DNA from: Candidatus Rubrimentiphilum sp.
GTDB lineage: Bacteria > Vulcanimicrobiota > Vulcanimicrobiia > Vulcanimicrobiales > Vulcanimicrobiaceae
Direction of reading: 5' to 3'
Length of the DNA stretch: 64,000 bases
Assembly (NCBI GenBank): GCA_035710515.1
Contig: DASTDE010000001.1
Coordinates: 496,001-560,000, forward strand
Of this stretch, positions 17,830 through 26,270 are shown in pieces. Numbering within the stretch: the stretch's first letter is position 1; each line of letters starts with the position of its first letter. The translations under genes and the position numbers were made by a program. Below the pieces are notes generated by a model. The model ran no database searches, was not told the origin of the DNA, and saw nothing but the letters and a program-made list of their open reading frames with translations.

Positions 17830-18802
17830 CCGCGTTTTCCTGACCGGTGCGAGCGGCTTCGTCGGCTCGCACATTCTTCGCGAACTTTTAAACGCCGGGT
17901 ATTCGGTGCGCGCTTTGGCGCGTGATCGTCATCCTGAGGTATCGAAGGACCCTGAGCCCTTCGTCAAGCTCAGGACAGGCTTTGTCGAAGGGCGCTCCGA
18001 TAAACTAGAAATCGTGGCGGGTGACTTAACGCGGGTCGGCGATTTTGCGCGATCGTTGGAAGGCTGCCGTTACGTCGTACACTGCGCCGCGCTGTACTCT
18101 TTCGCGCCGCGCGATCGGGCCGCGATGGAAAAAACCAACGTGCGCGGGACTGCGGGTTTGATGGAAGCGGCGCGCGTTGCCGGAGTCGAGCGCGTGGTGC
18201 TGACGTCGAGCACGGGAACGCTGCACGAATCTCATTCCGCATACCATCGCTCGAAAGTATTGCAGGAGCGCGCAGCCTTTGCCGGCCGCGTTCCCGTGGT
18301 GGCGCTGTTGCCGAGCGCGCCGGTCGGGCCGGGCGATTGGAAACCCACGCCTACCGGAAAGCTCGTGCTCGATTTTACGTGTGGCCGGATCTTCGTGAAG
18401 CCGCCGCATGGCGGATTGAACATGGTTCCGGTTGAGGACGTCGCGCGCGCACACGTTACGGCGCTCGAGCGCGGACGGCCCGGCGAGCGATATATTTTAG
18501 GCGGCGAAGATTTGACGTTCGATCGTGTGTGGGAGCTCTTGAGTGCCGTTACGGGGCGGCCGTTGCCGCGTGGCCGCATACCCTATCCGTTATTGATTGC
18601 GATTGCTTCTGTTGACGAAGTACGAAGCCGGCTGTTTCGTGCCGATCCGCTGATTCCGCTTGAGGGCGTGCGCCTTTCGCGCGAGTTGATGTATGCGGAC
18701 AGCACTAAAGCCGCGCGCGAATTGGATTTTCATCCCGGGTCCGTGAAAGCCGCGCTCGAGCGCGCGGTGGAATGGTATCGGGCGCATGGCTATTGCAGCT
18801 GA
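17819..18802 (+). CDS. hpnA: Hopanoid-associated sugar epimerase HpnA, carrying an inserted palindromic element
   Basis: 327 residues from a TTG start. It is an extended SDR: the LTGASGFVGSH NAD(P) loop, DLTR, and the catalytic Tyr/Lys in SAYHRSK. HpnA accompanies hopanoid loci, but its reaction is not firmly known. Residues 37-59 (about HPEVSKDPEPF to GFVEGR) have no counterpart in ordinary HpnA, which passes directly from the second strand to the acidic loop. The DNA beneath them, 17928-17994, is a palindromic repeat also found in uvrC and upstream of ssrA. The insertion keeps frame and lies in a surface loop, so the enzyme may still work. Confidence 0.9.
   Translation: MPTDRVFLTGASGFVGSHILRELLNAGYSVRALARDRHPEVSKDPEPFVKLRTGFVEGRSDKLEIVAGDLTRVGDFARSLEGCRYVVHCAALYSFAPRDRAAMEKTNVRGTAGLMEAARVAGVERVVLTSSTGTLHESHSAYHRSKVLQERAAFAGRVPVVALLPSAPVGPGDWKPTPTGKLVLDFTCGRIFVKPPHGGLNMVPVEDVARAHVTALERGRPGERYILGGEDLTFDRVWELLSAVTGRPLPRGRIPYPLLIAIASVDEVRSRLFRADPLIPLEGVRLSRELMYADSTKAARELDFHPGSVKAALERAVEWYRAHGYCS
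17928..17994 (+). repeat. Palindromic repeat element inserted in hpnA
   Basis: 67 bases beginning GTCATCCTGAGG and ending GTCGAAGGGCG, with internal inverted pieces (CCCTGAGCCC, CTCAGGACAGG and TCGAAGG appear in both orientations). The same ends occur at 41941-41984 and, reversed, at 43419-43445. Elements of this look are dispersed in many bacterial genomes and behave like small non-autonomous palindromic units. This one is read through as protein, like the palindromic elements described in Rickettsia genes. Confidence 0.75.
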
Positions 18803-19388
18803 TCGCGTCACGGTCGTAACCGCGACTGCATTTGAGGCACGAGCCGCGCGAGCGCAGCTCGGCGGTCGCGCGCGTGTTATCGAAGCCGGCATTGCCTTGC
18901 GCCGTTTGAACGCAGATCTTGGTTCCATCGCGATCAGCTGTGGCCTGGCGGGTGGGCTGCGAAACGATTTGCCCACCGGCACGGTGCTCGTACCGCGAAG
19001 CGTGCGCCGCCCCGACGGCTCGATACTCGCATGCGATCCGGATCTCGTCGAAAATCTCTTACAAGCGGCGCGCGAGCTGGGCGCGCCGGCCATCGACGCG
19101 CCGCTCGTAACAGCCGCGCGGATCATCCGGGGTGCGGACCGGGCGCGATGGGCGAACGAAGGCTATGCGGGAGCGGATATGGAGACGGGCGCGCTCTACG
19201 CTGCGCGCGTTGCGTGCGTTCGAGTGATTCTCGACACGCCCGCGCGCGAACTCTCTCCGGCATGGGAACATCCGGCCCGAGTCTTCCTCAGGCCGGATGC
19301 TTGGTTCGATCTCCCGTTTTTGGCACGCGAGGCGCCGCGCTGCGCGGCGCTCGCCGCCCGAGTGATTGCGAAGGCTCTTCCCTTTTAG
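18786..19388 (+). CDS. hpnG: Hopanoid nucleosidase/phosphorylase HpnG
   Basis: 200 residues, phosphorylase/nucleosidase fold. GADMETGALY (residues 129-138) is the ribose-binding Met-Glu signature of this family. HpnG removes adenine from adenosylhopane to give a ribosyl- or phosphoribosylhopane, the step after HpnH. It starts 17 bases inside hpnA and ends the operon. It is a little short for the family, and its purine-pocket residues cannot be judged without alignment. Confidence 0.88.
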   Translation: MAIAADRVTVVTATAFEARAARAQLGGRARVIEAGIALRRLNADLGSIAISCGLAGGLRNDLPTGTVLVPRSVRRPDGSILACDPDLVENLLQAARELGAPAIDAPLVTAARIIRGADRARWANEGYAGADMETGALYAARVACVRVILDTPARELSPAWEHPARVFLRPDAWFDLPFLAREAPRCAALAARVIAKALPF

Positions 19389-20051
19389 CTAGGGCGAGCT
19401 CCACGTGGACGTGTGCGCTGAATCCCAGAACTGCGCGCCGCTCGAACCGTCGCTGTACATGCCGAAGAATCCGCGCTCGGTGTGGCTCGTGTCGAAGATC
19501 TTCAGGACCGGACTTTCGCCTGTCGCTCCACCGATGACCAGACGTTCCGTGCCCGTGTGATCGTAAACGCGCATGAACGGAATATCACCGGTCCCCATTC
19601 CAACGAAGAGCCGATCGTGTCCGCCGGCGTCGTAGAAGTCCATCGAGTTGAGGTCGAGCCAGAACCGGTCTTTACCGGCGCTGTCTTCGAATTTGAGGCT
19701 CGGATCGTTGTCGGGCGTGATGTACGCCCGGAAACGAACGAGACCGTTCTTGTCCGCTAACCTGAAGGTCGGCTGATTGGACGTGTTGACGAGGGCGGAC
19801 AGCCGTTCCCGGCCCTTGCTGTCAAAAATGTGAAGCCCCAGCGCGTCGAGTTTCACGCGCGCGTGGCCTGCACTGTCGACGATTGCGAACGATTTTGACG
19901 TGGTCGTTCCCGAGACGGCGGCCGCGCCTATTGCGGTAACGGCAACCAACGCAAGCGTCGTCACAAGCGAAACGCGCCGCAGCATGCGGCCTTCGCGTTC
20001 CAATTTGTCGATTCGCGCAGCGATCTCGGGCGAAACAGAAAGATCGGCCAT
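19389..20051 (-). CDS. Membrane-anchored beta-repeat protein, paralogue A
   Basis: 220 residues. A short cytoplasmic coiled segment (KLEREGRMLRRV) precedes one transmembrane helix (about 29-48). The exported part is made of repeats of 20-30 residues with the core (F/L)xDxxGxxR: IVDSAGHARVKLD, IFDSKGRERLSA, LADKNGLVRFRAY, FEDSAGKDRFWLD, FYDAGGHDRLFVG, VYDHTGTERLVIG and FDTSHTERGF. This suggests a beta-solenoid or stacked hairpin stalk. GGAGG stands nine bases before the ATG. It is a tandem paralogue of the next gene; function unknown. Confidence 0.75.
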   Translation of the reverse strand: MADLSVSPEIAARIDKLEREGRMLRRVSLVTTLALVAVTAIGAAAVSGTTTSKSFAIVDSAGHARVKLDALGLHIFDSKGRERLSALVNTSNQPTFRLADKNGLVRFRAYITPDNDPSLKFEDSAGKDRFWLDLNSMDFYDAGGHDRLFVGMGTGDIPFMRVYDHTGTERLVIGGATGESPVLKIFDTSHTERGFFGMYSDGSSGAQFWDSAHTSTWSSP

Positions 20052-20118
20052 GAGTAAAAGCCTCCTGGTGACAGAGTTTTGTGGAAGCTTTTAAGGCTAA
20101 CCTAGGAAGTCCTATTTG

Positions 20119-20850
20119 CTAGGGCACACTCCAAGTCGCCGTGCCCGAGGCGTTCTTTAGAAATGCGCCTGACGTTCCGTCGGTATACATCCCAAGGAAT
20201 CCGCGTTGGTTCTTCGACGCGTCAAAGATTTCGAGGGTCGGAATGTAAGCGCTCGAGATACCCACGAACGTGCGCCTGACGGCCTTGAGATCTTGGACGC
20301 TGAGCCCATACGGGCCGAGTGTTGCCGTTTGGACTTTCTTCTGGTTCAGCCCAACGAACGGCACGCTGTCCGTTACGTCCGTCATGCCGAGCTCCATCTG
20401 GCGCGTTCCGCTCGAGTCTCCGAACCAGAGTTGGGGATATTTTCCATCCACCAAGCCGAGAATCGCGCGCGTGTAGCGCTCGTCTTCCAGCGCCAGATAG
20501 GCGTCAGATTTCACCATATAGACGGAGAGTCGCGAGATGCCGCGGGGGTCGAAGAGTTTAAAACTCGGCTCGTGCGACTTTTTGTCAAATGCCGCCGAGA
20601 GCCGCTCCTTGCCGCCTGAGTCGAGCAAGTGAAGGCCGGCCGCATCAATCTTTACGCGCGTGACGCCCGAGCTGTCAACGATGCTGAGCTGGCTCGCGCG
20701 CAGCGCTCCGGAGCCCGCTGCGGCGCCGATTGCCGTAACCGCGACGAGCGCGATGGTCATTACGAGCGACACTCGCTTGAGCATGCGGCTCTCCCGCTCG
20801 AGCTTCTCGAAGCGTGCCGCGACTTCGGGTGAAAAAGAAGAATCGGCCAT
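20119..20850 (-). CDS. Membrane-anchored beta-repeat protein, paralogue B
   Basis: 243 residues, with the same layout as its neighbour: coiled N-terminus, one transmembrane helix (about 29-48), then (F/L)xDxxGxxR repeats (IVDSSGVTRVKID, LLDSGGKERLSA, LFDPRGISRLSVY, FGDSSGTRQMELG). Both proteins close with an almost identical RGF(L/F)GMY(T/S)DG(T/S)SGA segment. A GGAG ribosome site precedes the ATG. Duplication of a one-gene ancestor is clear from the sequences. It lies 23 bases after the GGDEF-EAL gene and may be co-transcribed with it. Confidence 0.75.
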   Translation of the reverse strand: MADSSFSPEVAARFEKLERESRMLKRVSLVMTIALVAVTAIGAAAGSGALRASQLSIVDSSGVTRVKIDAAGLHLLDSGGKERLSAAFDKKSHEPSFKLFDPRGISRLSVYMVKSDAYLALEDERYTRAILGLVDGKYPQLWFGDSSGTRQMELGMTDVTDSVPFVGLNQKKVQTATLGPYGLSVQDLKAVRRTFVGISSAYIPTLEIFDASKNQRGFLGMYTDGTSGAFLKNASGTATWSVP

Positions 20851-20873
20851 GTGGGGTCTCCTGTAGTGCAGTT

Positions 20874-22745
20874 CTAGTGAAGTAGGGCGGAGATATCTTC
20901 GGCGGGCAGTGGTGCGTGAAAGTAAATACCCTGTCCCGACTTGCAGCCCAGCGAAATGAGCGTTTTCGCCTGCCTCTCGGTCTCCACGCCTTCGGCCGTT
21001 ACGCGCAAGCCGCAGGCTTCTCCCAAGCCGACCAGCAGCCGTACGATCTGCTCGCCTTTTGGTTCGCTGAGCGCGGCGATGAAGCTTTGATCGATCTTAA
21101 ATGAATCGATTGGCAGCGACGTGATGTACTGCAGCGAGGAATAGCCCGTTCCAAAGTCGTCGAGACAGAGATCGACGCCGGCGGCTTTAAGCATTTCGAG
21201 AATCCCCTCGGCGCGGTGTTCGCTCTGCAGGATCGACGTCTCTGTGATCTCGAGCGTCAGCATCTTGGGTTTAATGGCGTACGTGCGCACCAGCTTGCGC
21301 AAGAAGTCGGGGAGGTTCGGCTGCAAGACTTCTTGCACCGACAGGTTGACGTTAAGTCCCAAGTTTGGGAAGCCGGATTTTTGCCAGCGCGCGAGATCGC
21401 GGCAGGCTGTGTCGAGAACGAATCGACCGACGGGCTCCATGAGGCCGAGCTCTTCGGCCAGGGGTAGAAACGCAGCCGGTGCGAGGTAACCTTGGCCGGG
21501 ATGGTTCCAGCGCAGCAGCGCCTCGACACATTCGATGTGACCCGTCGCCAGGTTGACGATGGGCTGATACATCACAACGAGCTGGCGTTCTTCGATCGCA
21601 GCACGAAGGTCCAGACGAAGCGACAGCCGCTGCAGCGCTTCTTCGTGCATCGTCGGCGTGAAGATGGCGTTGCGATCGCGTCCTTGATTCTTGGCCCGGT
21701 ACATCGCCGTCTCCGCGTCGCGCACGACTTCGGCAATCGAGGTGTAGCCTTGATCGACCGAGACCACGCCGATGCTCGCGGTCATGACCAGGGTTCGTCC
21801 GGCTATCGCGAAGGGCCGGCGCAGCATTTCATGGATGGTGTCCAGCACGCCTTGAATCGCTGCGGTTGACGTTCCCGGAACGAGCACGGCGAACTCGTCG
21901 CCCGCCATGCGCGCGACCATCGCGCGCTCGTCCACGACCATGCGCAGGCGTTGGGCGGTCTCTCGCAGCACGTCGTCGCCGGCCAAATGGCCCAGCGTGT
22001 CGTTGATCGATTTGAATTCGTCGAGATCCAGATAGAGCACGCTGTGCGGCTCGCCTTCGCCGCGATGCGCCGCTTCGAGCGTGCGGGCCAGCTGCAGCGA
22101 AAACACCATGCGGTTCGGCAGCGCGGTCAACGGATCGTGGGTGGCTTCGTATTGCAGGCGGCTCTGCGAACGCGCGTTGACGAGCGCGAGTCCCATCAGG
22201 TTGACGAATACCTGCATGGCGCGCAGCGTCTGCACCGTTGGAATCTCGCCGTTGAGCGGGCCGTCGGGCGACATGTAGCCGATCATGATGCCGTCACGAT
22301 CGTGCAGCGTCAGAACGAGCGCATCACGCTCTTGCCATTGGTTTGGATATTGACGCTTGGTTTCGTTCGGGTTGAATCCGGTATAGATTGACCGTTCCCA
22401 CTCGTGCTCGCGCTCGGCCGGAAAGAAATAGCAGTCGTCAAAAAAACGGACCGCGTGTTCCAGCATTGCCGAGAACGCTTCGCGATCAATATTCTCATGC
22501 AGGCGTTCCTTGACGGTCTCTTCAGAGAAGCCGAGCATTACCCGGCGCCGCAGTTCGCCGTTGGGCTCCTCCGCCGCGACCATCGTAACGAAACGCCAGC
22601 CGAAGAGTTCCTGAACGCCGTGGGCCAACGACGTAAGCGCCGCATCTAAAGTGGGCGCATCCAGAACATCGCGTGTGATCTCAAAGAGCCGCTCAAGCTC
22701 GGTGGCCGAACCCGTACGGCCCGAAACAGTCCCGATTTGCTGCAT
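20874..22745 (-). CDS. GAF-GGDEF-EAL cyclic-di-GMP signalling protein
   Basis: 623 residues. I chose the ATG at 22745 because GAGG lies eight bases before it; the frame extends to 22841 without homology. Residues about 15-180 look like a GAF-type sensor, followed by a diguanylate cyclase domain (HDPLTALPNR, LDEFKSINDTLGH, with the catalytic loop as RMAGDEF) and an EAL phosphodiesterase domain (VEALLRWNHP, DDFGTGYSSL, KIDQSFI). The first Gly of GGDEF is Ala, a change tolerated in some active cyclases. The EAL motif is intact. It likely tunes c-di-GMP; no transmembrane segment is seen. Confidence 0.92.
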   Translation of the reverse strand: MQQIGTVSGRTGSATELERLFEITRDVLDAPTLDAALTSLAHGVQELFGWRFVTMVAAEEPNGELRRRVMLGFSEETVKERLHENIDREAFSAMLEHAVRFFDDCYFFPAEREHEWERSIYTGFNPNETKRQYPNQWQERDALVLTLHDRDGIMIGYMSPDGPLNGEIPTVQTLRAMQVFVNLMGLALVNARSQSRLQYEATHDPLTALPNRMVFSLQLARTLEAAHRGEGEPHSVLYLDLDEFKSINDTLGHLAGDDVLRETAQRLRMVVDERAMVARMAGDEFAVLVPGTSTAAIQGVLDTIHEMLRRPFAIAGRTLVMTASIGVVSVDQGYTSIAEVVRDAETAMYRAKNQGRDRNAIFTPTMHEEALQRLSLRLDLRAAIEERQLVVMYQPIVNLATGHIECVEALLRWNHPGQGYLAPAAFLPLAEELGLMEPVGRFVLDTACRDLARWQKSGFPNLGLNVNLSVQEVLQPNLPDFLRKLVRTYAIKPKMLTLEITETSILQSEHRAEGILEMLKAAGVDLCLDDFGTGYSSLQYITSLPIDSFKIDQSFIAALSEPKGEQIVRLLVGLGEACGLRVTAEGVETERQAKTLISLGCKSGQGIYFHAPLPAEDISALLH

Positions 22746-22782
22746 CGGCAACGCCTCTATTGAGCCTTTGGGCCCACGGTCC

Positions 22783-23532
22783 CTACCCGAAGATGTCGCG
22801 GAAGACCAATGCGAACGCCGCCACGGTGAGCGCCCCGGCAACGCAGAGCATCAAAACGGGCGATTTTAGCCGCAAAGAAAGTCTCGCGCCGATGGGGCCG
22901 CCCAAGATTCCGCCCAGCACGAGCGGGATTACATAGTTCCACGCGACGTCGTGTTGTAGAAGCTGAGTGAGGAAACCGACCGGCGACGTGAGCAGGATCG
23001 CAAATTGGGAGGTCGCCGCGATCACGTGCGCCGGCAGCGTCGAGAAGTACAGCAGCGAAGGGATCAGAATCACGCCGCCGCCCACGCCGAACAGACTGGA
23101 GACGAACCCGACCGCAAAACCGGTGAACAGCGTGCCGGTCGCATTGTCTTGACCGCCGGCCGTGCGATGTGCCAACCGCCGCTCGCGATTGATGACGATA
23201 TCCGCTGAAACGGCGAGCAAAAATGCGGCGAAGAGCCAGTCGAATACGCGTGGCGAGGCGTGCTTGACCGCGATCGCGCCCAGAATGCCGCCGGGAATTC
23301 CGCCGGCGGCGATTAGCCAGCCCGTGCGCAGGTGCACGCGGCGTTGCAAGAGATACGACGTCGAGGCGCTCGCACTGTTCGCAATCACCAGCGCGAGCGA
23401 CGTTCCGGCCGCCAGCGGCGGCGAGAGTCCGTAGAAGATGCGAAGCACCGGCACGATAATAAACCCGCCGCCCAACCCGACCATCGATCCGAGAATACTG
23501 GCGAGCAAGCCTGCGATAAATAGCCAAAGCAT
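22783..23532 (-). CDS. TSUP family transporter (TauE/SafE-like)
   Basis: 249 residues, about eight membrane helices, with the two internal repeats of the family each marked by a glycine-rich motif (GSMVGLGGGFI and SSLFGVGGGVI). The family exports sulfite, sulfoacetate or other organic anions; the substrate is not evident. A long perfect inverted repeat lies directly before the ATG, so the ribosome binding region would be inside a hairpin of the mRNA. That could mean translational control. Confidence 0.9.
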   Translation of the reverse strand: MLWLFIAGLLASILGSMVGLGGGFIIVPVLRIFYGLSPPLAAGTSLALVIANSASASTSYLLQRRVHLRTGWLIAAGGIPGGILGAIAVKHASPRVFDWLFAAFLLAVSADIVINRERRLAHRTAGGQDNATGTLFTGFAVGFVSSLFGVGGGVILIPSLLYFSTLPAHVIAATSQFAILLTSPVGFLTQLLQHDVAWNYVIPLVLGGILGGPIGARLSLRLKSPVLMLCVAGALTVAAFALVFRDIFG

Positions 23533-23582
23533 CAGGTCAATTTCGTTTCAGGCGCATGTTTAAGAAACGAAATTGACCTGAT
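23531..23582. repeat. Perfect 19-bp inverted repeat overlapping the start of the TSUP gene
   Basis: Arms 23531-23549 (ATCAGGTCAATTTCGTTTC) and 23564-23582 are exactly complementary, with a 14-base loop. On the TSUP mRNA the arms bracket everything from about -50 to the A of the start codon. No T-run follows, so it is a poor intrinsic terminator for the upstream efp gene. It could be a protein operator, a translation-blocking hairpin, or the remains of a small mobile element. I saw no other copy in the window. Confidence 0.7.
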
Positions 23583-23646
23583 GCCTTGGCACTATCGTGG
23601 CCTTTAAATATATATTGGACAGAGTGTGCCCTGACACGGTGCTAGG

Positions 23647-24204
23647 CTACACGCGCCCAATATAGCGACGGTCCCGAGTGTCGATTCGGATCGTGTCGCC
23701 GGGGTTGACGAAGAGTGGGACGTTGACGACGGCGCCGGTTTCGAGCGTCGCAGGCTTGCTCGTTCCCGTGGCGGTGTCGCCCTTGAATCCCGGATCGGTC
23801 GTGACGATGCGCAGTTCGACGTGTGCGGGAAGGTCGCAGCCGATCGGAAGGCCGTCGTGAAACTGGACGTCGACCACCATGCCGTCCTTCAGGAAATCCG
23901 CCGGGCCGCCAATCAGATCGCGCTGCAGCGTTACGTTTTCGAACGTCTCTTGGTCCATGAAATGGTAGCCGTCCGCGTCGTTGTAGAGCATTTGCATCGC
24001 CCGGTTGTCGACGATCGCCCGCTCCAGCTTTTCGCCTGCCCGGAACGTGCGCTCGACGGTCGCCCCGGTCTTGACGTTCTTCATACGCGTGCGCACGAAG
24101 GCGGAGCCTTTGCCGGGTTTGACGTGCTGGAACTCCACGACGGTCCAGAGATGGCCGTCCACCACGATCGTGATGCCGTTGCGCAAGTCGTTCGAAGAGA
24201 TCAT
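23647..24204 (-). CDS. efp: Elongation factor P
   Basis: 185 residues with the three OB-type domains of EF-P. The tip loop reads KPGKGSAF, with K32 at the position that is post-translationally modified in many bacteria. MQMLYNDADGYHFMD and the C-terminal GDTIRIDTRDRRYIGR are typical. EF-P rescues ribosomes stalled at polyproline. No epm, earP or ymfI modification gene is in the window. It is third in the der-plsY-efp run. Confidence 0.96.
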   Translation of the reverse strand: MISSNDLRNGITIVVDGHLWTVVEFQHVKPGKGSAFVRTRMKNVKTGATVERTFRAGEKLERAIVDNRAMQMLYNDADGYHFMDQETFENVTLQRDLIGGPADFLKDGMVVDVQFHDGLPIGCDLPAHVELRIVTTDPGFKGDTATGTSKPATLETGAVVNVPLFVNPGDTIRIDTRDRRYIGRV

Positions 24205-24247
24205 GACCGGGCCATACGCAGCCCGGTATGCCGAGCCCTACAATCGG

Positions 24248-24835
24248 CTAGAGCTTGATGGCGTTTTCGCGGCCCGCAAGCAGGCGGGCAATGTTTTCCC
24301 GGTGCGTATATAAAATGAAGGCCGCCGCAAAAACGCCGTAGGCCGTGAACCACGGGTCGTGCGTGAAGTACCACAGCGCGATCGCCGCCAGAATGCTGCC
24401 GAGCATCGAGCCCACCGAAGAATAACGCGTGATCGCCGCGCCGATCGCCCAGCCCGCGACGGCAACGACTCCGGCCGGCCACGCCAGCGCGAAGATCGCG
24501 CCGAAAGACGTGGCCACGCCTTTGCCGCCTTTCCATCCCAGCCAAGGCGAATAGCAATGTCCGAGCACGGCAAGAGCGGCCGCGAGCGCCGCCGTCCATG
24601 GCGGCGCGAAGTGGTAGTGCAGGATGAGAAGCGGCGGGACGAAGCCCTTGAGCGCGTCGAGTACAAACACGGCAGCTCCGCCGGCTTTGCCGATCGTGCG
24701 CAGCGCGTTCATTGCGCCGATGTTTCCGCTGCCGCTTTGCCGGATGTCGGTGTGGAAGAAGAGCCGGCCGATAATGTACCCCGTCGGAATCGAGCCGATT
24801 GCGAATGCCGCCAGAGCGATGAGCGCGATCGTCAT
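24248..24835 (-). CDS. plsY: Acyl-phosphate glycerol-3-phosphate acyltransferase
   Basis: 195 residues, about five membrane helices. Conserved PlsY motifs are present: GSIPTGYIIGR, SGNIGAMNALR and GWKGGKGVATSFG. PlsY makes lysophosphatidate from acyl-phosphate and glycerol 3-phosphate, the first step of bacterial phospholipid synthesis, in the cytoplasmic membrane. The start overlaps the der stop by 4 bases; der-plsY is a common gene pair. Confidence 0.95.
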   Translation of the reverse strand: MTIALIALAAFAIGSIPTGYIIGRLFFHTDIRQSGSGNIGAMNALRTIGKAGGAAVFVLDALKGFVPPLLILHYHFAPPWTAALAAALAVLGHCYSPWLGWKGGKGVATSFGAIFALAWPAGVVAVAGWAIGAAITRYSSVGSMLGSILAAIALWYFTHDPWFTAYGVFAAAFILYTHRENIARLLAGRENAIKL

Positions 24836-26208
24836 TCGCGCGTCTCACGGGTGCGTTCGCGGAATTCGAGTTTCAGCGGAACGCCTTCGAAGTCGAAGTT
24901 GCTACGGATCGTATTTTCCAGAAAACGGCGGTACGACGTCTGCACGAGTTTCGGATCGTTCACATGGAAGACGAAGAGCGGTGGATGCACTGCCGGTTGC
25001 GAGCCGAAAAGGATCTTGAGCGGCTTGCCGCCGATCGCGGGCGCCGGATGTGCCAGCGAGGCGTCGCGGATGATGTTGTTCAGCTGCGGCGTCGGAATGC
25101 GGCGATCGAGATTAGCCGCTACCTTCATGACGACCGGCATCAAGCTTCCCAGCCGCCGCTGCGTCTTGGCCGAAAGAAACGTCACAGGCGCAAAACGCGC
25201 AAACGGCAGCTGCTCGTGAATCACGTTGGTGAGTTCGCCTTGGCTGTACTCGCCTTGTTCGCGCACTAAATCCCACTTATTGCCGGCGAGGATCAGACCT
25301 TTGCGCTCCTCGAGAATCAAGCCGGCGAGGCGGCGTTCCTGCGCGAGTATTCCGTGCATCGTATCGAAGAGCAGGATGGCGATGTCGCAGCGCGCGATTG
25401 CCGAAAGCGCGCGCAGCGCGGCGTAGTACTCGATTGCGCCGTGCTGTTTAGGTTTGCTGCGGATGCCGGCCGTATCGATCAGTCGCAGGCGCCGGTCTTG
25501 GTACGGAAAGATCGAGTCGATGGCATCGCGCGTCGTTCCGGGAACGTCGGAGACGACGGAGCGTTCCGACCCCAGCAAAGCATTGAGCAGCGAGCTCTTG
25601 CCGACGTTCGGCCTTCCGACGATCGCGATTGAAAGTTCGCCCGCCAGATCCTCGGGTGGCGCATCGGGCGGCAGAAGTTCCGCGATGCGATCGAGCAGAT
25701 CGCCGGTGCCCTCTCCGTGAATGGCCGAAACGGCGAGCGGATCGCCGAATCCGAGCGGTCCGAATTCAGCGTAGATTGCGGCCTGTGCACTTGGCGATTC
25801 AGCCTTGTTGCAGACCAGCACGACCGGGCGCCGGGCCTTGCGCAGAATTTTGGCGACGTCGTCGTCGACCGGATTTCGGCCCGCCGCGGCGTCAACGACG
25901 AAGAGCACGGCGTCCGCTTCTTGCGCCGCGGCCTCGGCTTGGCGCTGGGTTGCGGCGATGGCGTTGTCCGGATCCTTTTCAACCTCAGGATCGATCCCGG
26001 CGGTATCGATAAGGCTAAACGTTCGCCCGCGCCATTCGCACAAAGCATACAAGCGGTCGCGCGTTACGCCGGGCGTATCTTCGACGATTGCCATCCGTTG
26101 GCCGATCAAGCGATTGAAGAGCGCACTCTTTCCGACGTTCGGCCGTCCGACGATTGCCACGGTCGCCGGACGAAGCATGGCGCCGTCGGTTTGTTCGTCA
26201 GTCTGCAC
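24832..26208 (-). CDS. der: Ribosome-assembly GTPase Der (EngA)
   Basis: 458 residues with two consecutive GTPase domains and a C-terminal KH-like domain. Walker A motifs are GRPNVGKSALFN and GRPNVGKSSLLN; the G3 motifs are DTAG in both; G4 is NKAE in the first domain and NKWD in the second. Der acts in 50S subunit maturation. The frame opens at GTG 26208; an ATG at 26178 (MLRPATVAIVG) fits the family N-terminus equally well. Divergent from miaB, with about 60 bases between. Confidence 0.96.
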   Translation of the reverse strand: MQTDEQTDGAMLRPATVAIVGRPNVGKSALFNRLIGQRMAIVEDTPGVTRDRLYALCEWRGRTFSLIDTAGIDPEVEKDPDNAIAATQRQAEAAAQEADAVLFVVDAAAGRNPVDDDVAKILRKARRPVVLVCNKAESPSAQAAIYAEFGPLGFGDPLAVSAIHGEGTGDLLDRIAELLPPDAPPEDLAGELSIAIVGRPNVGKSSLLNALLGSERSVVSDVPGTTRDAIDSIFPYQDRRLRLIDTAGIRSKPKQHGAIEYYAALRALSAIARCDIAILLFDTMHGILAQERRLAGLILEERKGLILAGNKWDLVREQGEYSQGELTNVIHEQLPFARFAPVTFLSAKTQRRLGSLMPVVMKVAANLDRRIPTPQLNNIIRDASLAHPAPAIGGKPLKILFGSQPAVHPPLFVFHVNDPKLVQTSYRRFLENTIRSNFDFEGVPLKLEFRERTRETRE

Positions 26209-26270
26209 GAGTGGGAAGGTTCCGTCGTTATCGGGGTATTCCCGCGGCCCTGGGCGAACAGCGCAAGCCG

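Noticed and set aside
20052-20118. Terminator between the two repeat-protein paralogues
   Set aside because: Only weak, interrupted stems are visible, and the ribosome binding site of the downstream gene lies in the region.
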